A stretch of 64,000 nt of DNA, taken from contig NZ_QFXK01000039.1 in the NCBI RefSeq assembly GCF_003261635.1, positions 62,001 through 126,000 of the forward strand. The letters are read 5' to 3'. The position numbers and the translations under genes are program-made. The stretch's first letter is position 1; each line of letters opens with the position of its first letter. This DNA is from Kribbella monticola (GTDB taxonomy: Bacteria; Actinomycetota; Actinomycetes; Propionibacteriales; Kribbellaceae). Below, piece after piece: positions 50,537-58,922 of the stretch. The notes beneath the pieces are model-generated. The model did not search any database. It was given only the letters and a program-made list of their open reading frames with translations, and had not been told where the DNA came from.

Positions 50537-51249
50537 CCTCGCAGATCTTCGCGATCTCCGGCGTCCTGGTCGGCGAGCGGGCCCGCACGCTCGATCTCAT
50601 CTCGTACGCCGTGGCGCTGGCCGGCGTGGCCGACCGGCCCACCCGGTTCTGTTTCATCCCGACCGCCGAAGGGGATCACCCCGGCGCGGTCGACTGGTTC
50701 AAAGGGGCCTACGGCAACGACCCGGCGGTCGAGGCCAGCGTGCTCACGCTGTTCACGAAGCCGAACGTGCCCGACGTCCGCTCCTTCCTGCTGAACCAGG
50801 AGGTGCTCTGGGTCGGCGGCGGCAGCGTGGTCAACCTGATGGCCGTCTGGCGCGCGCACGGGCTGCCGGAGATTCTCGAAGAGTGCTGGCGCAACGGTGT
50901 GGTGATGGCCGGCCAGAGCGCCGGCAGCCTGTGCTGGCACGTTGGCGGCCCGACCGATTCGTTCGGCGACGGACTCGATGCCTATGGCAACTGCCTCGGC
51001 TGGCTGCCGTGGAGCAACGGCGTCCATGACGATCTCGCCGACCAGCCGCGCCGTACGACGTACCGGCAGTTGGTTGCCTCTGGCGCCCTTCCTGGCGGTT
51101 ACGCGACCGAGGACGGCGTCGGCTTGCACTACATCGACGGCGAGCTGAAGGAAGCGGTCGCCGTACTGCCGGACAAGCACGCATGGCAGGTCGAGCCCGA
51201 CGGCGTCGGCGGCTTCCGGGAGACCGCGATCGTGCCGCGGCTGCTCTAG
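50533..51249 (+). CDS. peptidase E-like protein (S51, class I glutamine amidotransferase fold)
   Basis: A 238-residue protein started at the GTG at 50533 that overlaps the VOC stop. VLWVGGGSVVNLMAVWRAHG and VMAGQSAGSLCWHVGG (nucleophile Ser, about residue 127) are the S51 family signatures, and FCFIPTAEGDHP lies in the N-terminal half. S51 enzymes cleave Asp-X dipeptides or related peptides such as cyanophycin. Its end overlaps the convergent acyltransferase by 4 nt. Confidence 0.9.
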   Translation: MTSQIFAISGVLVGERARTLDLISYAVALAGVADRPTRFCFIPTAEGDHPGAVDWFKGAYGNDPAVEASVLTLFTKPNVPDVRSFLLNQEVLWVGGGSVVNLMAVWRAHGLPEILEECWRNGVVMAGQSAGSLCWHVGGPTDSFGDGLDAYGNCLGWLPWSNGVHDDLADQPRRTTYRQLVASGALPGGYATEDGVGLHYIDGELKEAVAVLPDKHAWQVEPDGVGGFRETAIVPRLL

Positions 51250-52718
51250 AGCGTTTCGAGTTCTTGCAAGGCGGCCTCCAGATGCGCCAGCAGTCGCTGG
51301 AGGTGCGGGACGGTTCGGCGGCAGCCGGTGAGGCCGAAGTGGAGTTGGTGGTCGTAGCTGGTGACGCTGATGTTGAGTGCCTGCCCGTTGAGGACGATCG
51401 ACGCCGGGTACATCCCGAGCAGGCGCGAGCGGTTCCAGTACAGCGGGCTCTCGGCCGGGCCGGGGATGTTGGAGATGACCAGGTTGTACGGCGGTGGCGT
51501 GCGACCGGCGAGCCCCGGGATCACCGCTGCCGGTCCGGCCGAGCCGAGCCCGAGCGCACCGATCATCAGGTTCTGCAGGGGACTCAGCTGGGACAGCACG
51601 CTCTTGCCGTACGTCGTGGAGTCGATGATCCGGCGGATCCGGCGTTCCGGGTCGCGCTCGTCGGTGGCCAGGTCGGCGATCAGCGTCGCCAGCGAGTTGC
51701 CTCCGCCCGGAGCATTCTCCGCGGCTCGCAGCGATACCGGGACCATCGCCGTCATCCCCTTGTCCGGAAGGGAGTTCAGCTCCAGCAGATAGTTGCGCAG
51801 GGCCCCTGAACACATCGCCAGCATGACGTCGTTGAGCGTCGCGCCGGTGATCGCGCGGACCTTCTCCAGCCGTTCCATCGGCCACGACTGCGCGGCGAAC
51901 CGCCGCGAACCCGTGATCGGCTGGTTGAAAACGGTCTGCGGCGCCTTGAAGGCGACCGACGAATGCTCGTGCTGCAGCGCATGCAGAGCGCTCCGCAACC
52001 CGACCGGCGACAACCCGGCGAGGTCGCCCAGCAACCGCCCTACACCACCCACCGCGCGCCCCGCGCCGCCGATCAGCCGGCCTGCCTCGCCAGGGATCCG
52101 GCCGGCTGCGGCGACCAACTCGGCCGGAGTCGGCAAGCCGCCGGATCGCTCGGTGGCCGGTGCCGTCGAAGGAAAGGTGTCAGGCAGCGCATAGGGCGCC
52201 GGCATGTCGGTCTGGGCCGGATCGGCGGTCAGCATCGCCTGCATCAGCCGCAGCGCGGTGACGCCGTCGAGCAGGGAATGGTGGATCTTGGTGTAGAGCG
52301 CGAACCGGCGTCCCTGCACGCCTTCGATGACGTGCATCTCCCACAGCGGCCGGCGCCGGTCGAGCAGGGCGCCGTGCAACCGGCTGGTGAGTTCGAAGAG
52401 CTCCCGGTACCGCCCCGGGCGGGCCAGCCCCGACAGCCGGACGTGGTACTGCAAGTCGATCTCGCGGTCCTGTTCCCAGGACCAGTACCCGAGGTCGAGG
52501 GCCCTGTTCCGCACGCGCCTGGTGAAGAGCGGGTTGACCGTCTGGTGCTCGGTGATCTCGGAGTAGATCCGCGAGACGAGGTCCCTGGTCCCGTCCGGGA
52601 AGACCTGGTCCCGCGCGCCCTCCGGCAGCTCGAACAGCATCAGACCACCGACATGCATCGGCTGCTCGCGCGTCTCCCCCAGCAAGAACATCGCGTCCAG
52701 CGGCCCCACTGCGGTCAT
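51246..52718 (-). CDS. wax ester synthase/diacylglycerol acyltransferase family protein
   Basis: A 490-residue WS/DGAT. The catalytic KIHHSLLDGVTALRLM (HHxxxDG) lies near residues 134-149. The N-terminal PLDAMFLLGETREQPMHVGG and C-terminal NLVISNIPGPAESPLYW (the PLW region) are conserved. It makes triacylglycerol or wax esters at the membrane or lipid-droplet surface in actinobacteria. The gap to the hexosaminidase gene (52719-52962) holds nothing recognised. Confidence 0.93.
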   Translation of the reverse strand: MTAVGPLDAMFLLGETREQPMHVGGLMLFELPEGARDQVFPDGTRDLVSRIYSEITEHQTVNPLFTRRVRNRALDLGYWSWEQDREIDLQYHVRLSGLARPGRYRELFELTSRLHGALLDRRRPLWEMHVIEGVQGRRFALYTKIHHSLLDGVTALRLMQAMLTADPAQTDMPAPYALPDTFPSTAPATERSGGLPTPAELVAAAGRIPGEAGRLIGGAGRAVGGVGRLLGDLAGLSPVGLRSALHALQHEHSSVAFKAPQTVFNQPITGSRRFAAQSWPMERLEKVRAITGATLNDVMLAMCSGALRNYLLELNSLPDKGMTAMVPVSLRAAENAPGGGNSLATLIADLATDERDPERRIRRIIDSTTYGKSVLSQLSPLQNLMIGALGLGSAGPAAVIPGLAGRTPPPYNLVISNIPGPAESPLYWNRSRLLGMYPASIVLNGQALNISVTSYDHQLHFGLTGCRRTVPHLQRLLAHLEAALQELETL

Positions 52719-52962
52719 CCGACCTCCCGAGCTGGCCTGGTTCTCGACGTCTCAGGCCGTCTACCCGTGCTAACAGCCTGAGCCGACTTTAGTTACCCGC
52801 TCAGTATCTGCAAGGTCAGGGACCGCCGCCCACCATCCGGGGTTCTCCCCTGGAAGTGGGGGTTGGCGGGCGGTATGCACGCAGACAACCCACACGCTCG
52901 GACGTTGACCCCTCGACGTGTGGGTTCGCCGCGATCGCCGGCCGAACGCGGAGTGGTCGGAG

Positions 52963-54387
52963 TCAGTCGAGGGGGCGGTAGGTGAGGCCGAGGGCGTCGA
53001 GGCGGGTCAGGTGCGGGCGCAGACGGGTGAGGAACTCGTCGTACGAGGTCTTCTCCGAACCCCAGGCACGTTCGGAGAAGGCGCTCAGGCGAGGGAAGAG
53101 CATGTAGCCGACCCGGTCCGGGTCTTCCATGTACTCCGTCCAGATCTGGCACTGCGTACCGACGATCCGGGCCTCCTCCCCGGCGGTCAGGCCGGGCGGG
53201 ATCACCTCGAAGTCGTACACCTTCTCCAGCGGCGTGAAGTGTCCGATCGCCAGCGGCTCGGTCGCCGGATCGCCCTGGTAGTAGTCGAAGTACACCGACT
53301 GGTTCGGCGCCATCACCACGTCGTGGCCGGCCTTCGCCGCCACCTCGCCCCGGTCGGGTCCGCGCCAGGCCATGATCACGGCGTCCTTCGGGCAGTCGGT
53401 CTCGACCATCTCGTCCCAGCCGACCAGCCGGCGGCCGTCCTCGGTCAGCACCTGCGCGACCTGGGCGGTGAACCAGCCCTGCAACTGGCTCGCGTCGGTC
53501 AGGCCGAGCTCGGCCTGCTTCGCCTGCGCGGCCTCGGACTCACGCCACTGCACGTCCGGGCACTCGTCGCCACCGAGGTGGATGTAGGGGCCGGGGAAGA
53601 TGTCGAGCACCTCGCGTAGCACCGTCCGGACGAACTCCACGGTCTCGTCGTTGACGTTCAGTACGTCGTCGCTGATTCCCCAGTACTGCCGTACCCCGAG
53701 TTGGCGGTCCGGGTGATTGCCGAGTTCCGGGTACGCCGCGATCGCCGCCTGCATGTGCCCCGGCAGGTCGATCTCGGGTACGACGGTGATGTCCCGCTCG
53801 GCGGCGTACGCGACGATCTCGCGCAGCTCGTCCTTGGTGTAGAAACCGCCGTGCGGAGTCCCGTCGTAGGTGAACTCGGTCTGGCCGTGCGACATCTTGC
53901 CGACCATGGTCTCCGGCCGCCACGCGCCGACCTCGGTGAGCTTCGGATAGGCGTCGATCTGGACCCGCCAGCCCTGGTCGTCGGTGAGGTGCAGGTGCAG
54001 CACGTTCATCCGGTGCAGCGCGATGGCGTCGATGACGCGGAGCACGAACTCCTTCGGCATGAAGTGCCGCGCGACGTCGAGCATCATCCCGCGCCAGCCG
54101 AACCGGGGCGCGTCGGCGATCCGGACAGCCGGTACGGCGAGGCCGCCGTCCACCGGCTCGGCCGAGTCGAGCAACTGCCGGTACGTCGACTCGGCGTACC
54201 GCAGCGCCTCGTCGGAACCGCCCGACAGCCGCGCGCCGTCCGGGGTCACGTCGATCCGGTATTCGGTGTCGGCAAGGTTCTCCACCACGGTCCGGACCGC
54301 GTCGGCGGCCGGGTCGGCGGTGACCCACCGGCCCTCTTCGACGACGAGCTCGCGGGGAGCGGGGACGATCGCGATCGGTACGGACAT
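52963..54387 (-). CDS. beta-N-acetylhexosaminidase (GH20)
   Basis: A 474-residue glycoside hydrolase from the ATG at 54387, with GGAG about 6 nt upstream. An N-terminal GH20b-like domain (IAIVPAPRELVVEEGRW) is followed by the TIM barrel: GWRGMMLDVARHFM, LHLHLTDDQGWRVQ, VPEIDLPGHMQAAI and YIHLGGDECPDV with the catalytic Asp-Glu pair. No signal peptide is present, so it acts on imported chitobiose or muropeptide fragments in the cytoplasm. Confidence 0.94.
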   Translation of the reverse strand: MSVPIAIVPAPRELVVEEGRWVTADPAADAVRTVVENLADTEYRIDVTPDGARLSGGSDEALRYAESTYRQLLDSAEPVDGGLAVPAVRIADAPRFGWRGMMLDVARHFMPKEFVLRVIDAIALHRMNVLHLHLTDDQGWRVQIDAYPKLTEVGAWRPETMVGKMSHGQTEFTYDGTPHGGFYTKDELREIVAYAAERDITVVPEIDLPGHMQAAIAAYPELGNHPDRQLGVRQYWGISDDVLNVNDETVEFVRTVLREVLDIFPGPYIHLGGDECPDVQWRESEAAQAKQAELGLTDASQLQGWFTAQVAQVLTEDGRRLVGWDEMVETDCPKDAVIMAWRGPDRGEVAAKAGHDVVMAPNQSVYFDYYQGDPATEPLAIGHFTPLEKVYDFEVIPPGLTAGEEARIVGTQCQIWTEYMEDPDRVGYMLFPRLSAFSERAWGSEKTSYDEFLTRLRPHLTRLDALGLTYRPLD

Positions 54388-54559
54388 CCGGTCTCCAAAG
54401 GTCGATGACAGCGCTGCCATTCGACCCGACAGTACAAGTGCGGACCACTCCCGGCACAGGTCAGGTCCACGCTCTGAACTGCGCACAACCCGCCGCCAAG
54501 AGCATTGCCGAACACATAAACCTGCTGCCGCCGCAGCAATCCGATGAGAAGGTGAGCAG

Positions 54560-55804
54560 GTGACCCACACACCTGACGAGCTCCGGACCACAGCGGCTGA
54601 TCTGCAGCAGGGGACGTTGCGGGTGCTGGTGGTGAGCAACGTGCTGGGCGGGGTGGCGGTGGCGAGCGGGTTCGCCGTCGCGGGGTTGCTGGCCGAGAAC
54701 ATCTCCGGCTCGACGTCGATGGCCGGCCTGGTCGCCACCTCGACGACGCTGGGCGCCGCGATCCTCGCCGTACCGCTTGCTCGTCTGGCCCGGGCCCAAG
54801 GTCGCCGGGTCTCGTTGACGGCCGGCTACCTGATCGCGACGGCGGGCGCGCTGCTGTCCATCGTCGCCGCCCAGATCGGCTCGATGGCGCTGTTGCTGCT
54901 CGCCGGCTGTCTCTTCGGCAGCGGCTCCGCCTCGAACCTGCAGAGCCGGTACGCCGCGACCGATGCCGCCGACCCCCGCCACGTCGCGCGATCCCTGTCG
55001 GTCGTCGTCTGGGCGACCACGATCGGCGTGGTGGTCGGCCCGAATCTCACCGGTCTCGGCGGCTCGGTCGGCTCTTCACTCGGTGTCCTTCCGTTGGCCG
55101 GTCCATATCTCTTCTCCGTTGTCGCCTTCGGCCTCGGGCTGGCAACTGTCTGGTTCGGCCTGCGGCGCCTGCAGCAGGTGACGCCGCGAGTGCACCTGGA
55201 ACGCCAGCCGCTGACGGCCACCTTCCGGCGCGTGATGGCGATTCCTCACGCCCGCCTCGGGCTGCTGGCCATCGCGACCGCGCACTCGGTGATGGTCGGC
55301 CTGATGTCGATGACATCGGTTCATCTGCGCCACCACGGCGCCTCACTGACGATCGTCGGCTTCGTGATCAGCGCGCACGTGGCCGGCATGTACGCCCTGT
55401 CGCCCGTGATGGGCTGGCTGACGGACCGGATAGGTCGCGTTCCTACCGTCGGTCTGGGCCTCGGCATCCTCGCCGCCGCGATGACGGTCGCGGCTCTGGC
55501 CCCGGACGAGGCGCACGGACTCACCGCGCTCGCGCTGGTTCTCCTCGGCCTCGGCTGGTCGGCATGTCTGGTCTCGGGATCTACCCTGCTGTCACGATCC
55601 GTCCCGGCCGACATCCGCACCTCGGCACAGGGCCTGTCCGACCTCACGATGGGCGCCCTGGCTTCACTCGCCGGTACTGCGGCCGGCCCGGTCCTGGCGC
55701 ATCTCGGCTTCCACTGGCTCGCCGTACTCTGCGCCTGCCTGCTGCTCCCCGTCGCACTGCTCGCTCTGGTCACCCGGTCAACGGCCACGGAGGCCCTTGC
55801 CTAG
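54560..55804 (+). CDS. MFS transporter
   Basis: A 414-residue carrier with about 12 helices. LARLARAQGRRVSLTAGYL between helices 2 and 3 is the MFS cytoplasmic motif, and the mirrored loop GWLTDRIGRVPTVGLGLGI lies between helices 8 and 9. GAGAAGGTGAG precedes the GTG at 54560. The substrate is unknown; drug-efflux-like by general appearance. Confidence 0.9.
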   Translation: MTHTPDELRTTAADLQQGTLRVLVVSNVLGGVAVASGFAVAGLLAENISGSTSMAGLVATSTTLGAAILAVPLARLARAQGRRVSLTAGYLIATAGALLSIVAAQIGSMALLLLAGCLFGSGSASNLQSRYAATDAADPRHVARSLSVVVWATTIGVVVGPNLTGLGGSVGSSLGVLPLAGPYLFSVVAFGLGLATVWFGLRRLQQVTPRVHLERQPLTATFRRVMAIPHARLGLLAIATAHSVMVGLMSMTSVHLRHHGASLTIVGFVISAHVAGMYALSPVMGWLTDRIGRVPTVGLGLGILAAAMTVAALAPDEAHGLTALALVLLGLGWSACLVSGSTLLSRSVPADIRTSAQGLSDLTMGALASLAGTAAGPVLAHLGFHWLAVLCACLLLPVALLALVTRSTATEALA

Positions 55805-55842
55805 CACGGTTTTTGTCGGACCTTGGCGTTACCGTGCCTGGT

Positions 55843-56298
55843 ATGGAAGAAGTCAGCCTGCGGGCCATCACGCCGGAAGACCTGCCGACCCTGTTCACCT
55901 TCTACTCGGACCCGGACTCTGTGGCGATGGTCGGCCTGCCACCTCGCGACGAGGAGGCTTTCTACGCCAACCGAGCCAAGAACGCGTCGAGGCCAGACGG
56001 TCGCGCCCGCGCGATCGTTGTCGGCGGCGAACTCGCCGGTGACATCGTCAGCTGGGAGGACGGCGGCCAACGCCGGCTCGGGTACTGGCTCGGTAAGGAG
56101 TACTGGGGTCGCGGGATCGCGACGGCTGCGCTGACTGCGTTCCTCGACCTCGTGCCCGAGCGGCCGCTGTACGCCGATGTGCTGCGGACCAACGTCGGCT
56201 CGCTGCGGGTGCTGCAGAAGTGTGGCTTCCGGATGCTCAGCGAGATCGAGCGCGGCGCCGACCACGACCCCGAGGAGTACACCCTGCGCCTTGGTTAG
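55843..56298 (+). CDS. GNAT family N-acetyltransferase
   Basis: A 151-residue RimJ/RimL-like acetyltransferase: VSLRAITPEDLPTLFTFY, GYWLGKEYWGRGIATAALTA (acetyl-CoA loop) and RTNVGSLRVLQKCGFRM. It starts at the ATG at 55843. It lies 38 nt after the MFS gene and 11 nt before a methyltransferase gene, all on the plus strand. Acceptor unknown. Confidence 0.9.
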   Translation: MEEVSLRAITPEDLPTLFTFYSDPDSVAMVGLPPRDEEAFYANRAKNASRPDGRARAIVVGGELAGDIVSWEDGGQRRLGYWLGKEYWGRGIATAALTAFLDLVPERPLYADVLRTNVGSLRVLQKCGFRMLSEIERGADHDPEEYTLRLG

Positions 56299-56309
56299 GG
56301 TCTGTTCTC

Positions 56310-57005
56310 GTGAGTATCTCCGAGGGCGGGATCCCGAGTCCCAACATCTGGCATCACGCCGACGTGTACGAGATCGAGAACCGGGCGGTCGATCCGGACG
56401 GCGTGATCGAGAAGGCGATGCTGGCCGTACGCGACTGGGCCGGGGCGAACGTCCTCGACCTGGGGTGCGGGACGGGCTTCCACCTGCCGAGGTTCGCGGC
56501 GACCGCGGCGAAGGTGGTCGGGATCGAGCCGCACGGCACACTGGCGGACGCGGCGCGACGCCGTACGAGGGACTTGGCGAACGTCGAAGTACGGCAGGGC
56601 ACGGCGCAGCGGTTGCCGATCCCGGACGCGTCGGTGGACGTGATGCATGCGCGCTGGGCGTACTTCTTCGGCCCCGGCTGCGAGCCAGGCCTGGCCGAGC
56701 TCGACCGGGTGATGCGCCGCGGCGGAACCGCCTTCGTGATCGACAACGACGGCAGCCGTTCCACCTTCGGCCGCTGGTTCAGCCAGTACTACCCGATGAT
56801 CAAGCCGGCCGAGGTCGAACGCTTCTGGACCGCCCGGGGCTGGCACCGAACCCCCCTCGACATGGGCTGGCGCTTCACCCGCCGCGAGGACCTGGAAGCA
56901 GTCATCCGCATCGAATTCAAACCGGCCGACGCGGAAACAATCATCGCCTCGCACTCCGGCCTTGAAGTCGACTACGCCATCAACGTGTGGAGCAAGACGT
57001 ACTGA
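56310..57005 (+). CDS. class I SAM-dependent methyltransferase
   Basis: A 231-residue Methyltransf_11-type enzyme: NVLDLGCGTGFHLPRFA (motif I), VVGIEPHGTLADAA, RLPIPDASVDVMHARWAY and LAELDRVMRRGGTAFVIDND. The GTG at 56310 lies about 9 nt past a TAGGGT, so translation may be leaderless or coupled to the GNAT gene. The methyl acceptor is unknown. Confidence 0.88.
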   Translation: MSISEGGIPSPNIWHHADVYEIENRAVDPDGVIEKAMLAVRDWAGANVLDLGCGTGFHLPRFAATAAKVVGIEPHGTLADAARRRTRDLANVEVRQGTAQRLPIPDASVDVMHARWAYFFGPGCEPGLAELDRVMRRGGTAFVIDNDGSRSTFGRWFSQYYPMIKPAEVERFWTARGWHRTPLDMGWRFTRREDLEAVIRIEFKPADAETIIASHSGLEVDYAINVWSKTY

Positions 57006-57112
57006 CTGTTGGAAGCGTTGGGTGGGGAGACGACGGCGCGCGTGCGGCTGCGGTGGACCGGTTGGCGTCCTAGGGTGAGCATTCGTACTGAACTGGGAGG
57101 CGCCAGGCCGGG

Positions 57113-57667
57113 ATGGACGGACTGCTGCTCGAAGGGTTGCCCGGGGTACCGCGGCAGCTCCGCATCGACGTAGGCGAGCAGCGCGCCCTGGTGGTCGACG
57201 ACGCAGCCACGGCTCGGCACTGTGCGGACCTCATCGCCGGTATCGACGAAGCGACTGACGACGTCCTGGTGAAAGCAGGCGGCGCAGTCCGGCTGGTCGC
57301 GGCGGAGGGCGGTCTGCTTCCGCATCTCACCGTGCTCGGAAACGTCGTGCACGGTCATACGGTCACGCATCGGGTGACCAAGAAGGCGGTTGCTGAAGAG
57401 AGCCGGGTGACCGCCACGCGCTGCGGCCTCGAAGACGTGCTGGACCGCTATCCGCACGAGATCACTCCCGGCCGTCGCCGCCTGGCCGCAGTAGCCCGCG
57501 CCTTGCGGGCGCACCCCGCGGTGATCGTCCTCGAAGACGCGCCGGGCCTGCCCACCTGGGGATCGCTCCTGCGCTTCGACCACAACCCCGAGCTCTGGTC
57601 CGCCGCGTTGCTACTGATCACCACCGACCCCGCACGAACCACGGGATTCCGCCTTGTCACCGACTAG
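57113..57667 (+). CDS. degenerate ABC ATPase-like protein of a sugar-importer-like operon
   Basis: A 184-residue protein that follows the ABC ATPase plan but has lost its catalytic motifs. VVDDAATARHCADLIAGI stands where Walker A should be, HEITPGRRRLAAVARALRAH replaces LSGGQxQRxxIARAL, and AVIVLEDAPGLPTWG replaces the Walker B LDEP. It lacks the C-terminal regulatory domain of sugar-importer ATPases. It overlaps the solute-binding gene by 14 nt, so it is the first gene of a coupled operon. ATP hydrolysis is improbable; a structural role is inference. Confidence 0.7.
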   Translation: MDGLLLEGLPGVPRQLRIDVGEQRALVVDDAATARHCADLIAGIDEATDDVLVKAGGAVRLVAAEGGLLPHLTVLGNVVHGHTVTHRVTKKAVAEESRVTATRCGLEDVLDRYPHEITPGRRRLAAVARALRAHPAVIVLEDAPGLPTWGSLLRFDHNPELWSAALLLITTDPARTTGFRLVTD

Positions 57668-58922
57668 CCGCCGAGCCTTCCTCCAAGCAGGAGCAGGGGC
57701 AGCCGCGACGCTCGCGCTCGCCGGCTGCTCCGGCGCACAGGACGTCCTGGGGCTGAAGCGCAGCGTGCGGATAGCCGTCAGCTGGAGCAGCGCCGAGCTC
57801 CGCGCCTTCCACAGCGTGCTGGACGGCCTGGGCACACTGCGCTACCCGGTCGAGGTCGTCCCGCTCGGCGACGACATCTCCACCGCCTTCGGGCCGCGCT
57901 CCACCCGCCGCCCGGACATCGTCATGCTTCCCCAACCGGGCCTTGTCGCGCAGCACCTGCGCGACCTGGAATCGATGCCGGATGACCTGGCCGATCGTGG
58001 CCGCGCCCGGCTCTGGGACGAGCTTCTGGTGCACGACGGTACGACGTACGGGGTGCCGTTCAAGACCGCGCACAAGTCGGCCGTCTGGTACCGGCCGTCG
58101 GTGTTCGAGCAGGTCGGTGTCGAGCCGCCCAAGCTCTGGTCGGACTGGCTCAAGCTGAACCGCTCGCTGACGAGCGCCGGCATCAGGCCGCTCGCGCTGG
58201 CCGCCGGCGACGGCTGGGTGCTCACCGACTTCCTCGAGAACGTCTTGCTCGGCTCGTCCCCGCCGACGTACCGCGCGCTGTCGACGGCGACCCACCCGCG
58301 ACCTTCTGAGCAGCCGGCCTTCGCCGCCGCGCTCCGACTGCTCGGGACGATGTGGTCGGCGCCCGGCACACTCGCAGGTGGCGTGGAGCGTTCGCTCACC
58401 CAGCAGTTCCCCGACGCGATCGTCGAGGTGTTCGGCTATCGCCGCGCGGCGATGGTGCTCGCCTCCGACTTCGCCGAGCCGGTGGTGCACTCCTTCGCCG
58501 CAGACCCGGCCGACATCGGCCTGTTCACCTTCCCGTCGACAGGCCCCGGCACGGCGCCCCCGGTGGTCGTCGGTGGAGACGTGATGGTTCTGCCCCGGCC
58601 GGCCGGCGACGACGCGAAGGATCTCGTACGCCGGTTGGCCGCGCCGGCCGCCGTCGATCCGTGGATCGCGACCGGAGGCTTCCTCGCCGACGGCAGGACG
58701 ACCGGCTACTCCCCCGAGCTCACCCGGCTGGCTGAGCAACTCGTGACACCCGGTACGTCGTTGCAGTTCGACCTGTCGGACCGGCTGGGCCGCCTGGGCG
58801 ACATCAACGGATTGTGGCGGGTGCTGACCGACTTCCTCGTCCGGATCGGCAACCGTGGCAGCGATCTGGTCCCCGACGCCGTGGCCGCCGCACTGGCCGA
58901 ACTGAAGAAGGTGGAGCACTGA
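57654..58922 (+). CDS. extracellular solute-binding lipoprotein (family 1-like)
   Basis: A 422-residue binding protein from the TTG at 57654. The signal is both Tat-like (TSRRAFLQAGAGAAATLAL) and a lipoprotein type (LALAGCSG, with the lipid-bearing Cys near residue 24). The body resembles SBP_bac_1 proteins (YGVPFKTAHKSAVWYRPSVF; RAAMVLASDFAEPVV). It overlaps both neighbours. It probably binds a sugar or oligosaccharide at the outer membrane-side surface, though binding residues cannot be named. Confidence 0.85.
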   Translation: MSPTSRRAFLQAGAGAAATLALAGCSGAQDVLGLKRSVRIAVSWSSAELRAFHSVLDGLGTLRYPVEVVPLGDDISTAFGPRSTRRPDIVMLPQPGLVAQHLRDLESMPDDLADRGRARLWDELLVHDGTTYGVPFKTAHKSAVWYRPSVFEQVGVEPPKLWSDWLKLNRSLTSAGIRPLALAAGDGWVLTDFLENVLLGSSPPTYRALSTATHPRPSEQPAFAAALRLLGTMWSAPGTLAGGVERSLTQQFPDAIVEVFGYRRAAMVLASDFAEPVVHSFAADPADIGLFTFPSTGPGTAPPVVVGGDVMVLPRPAGDDAKDLVRRLAAPAAVDPWIATGGFLADGRTTGYSPELTRLAEQLVTPGTSLQFDLSDRLGRLGDINGLWRVLTDFLVRIGNRGSDLVPDAVAAALAELKKVEH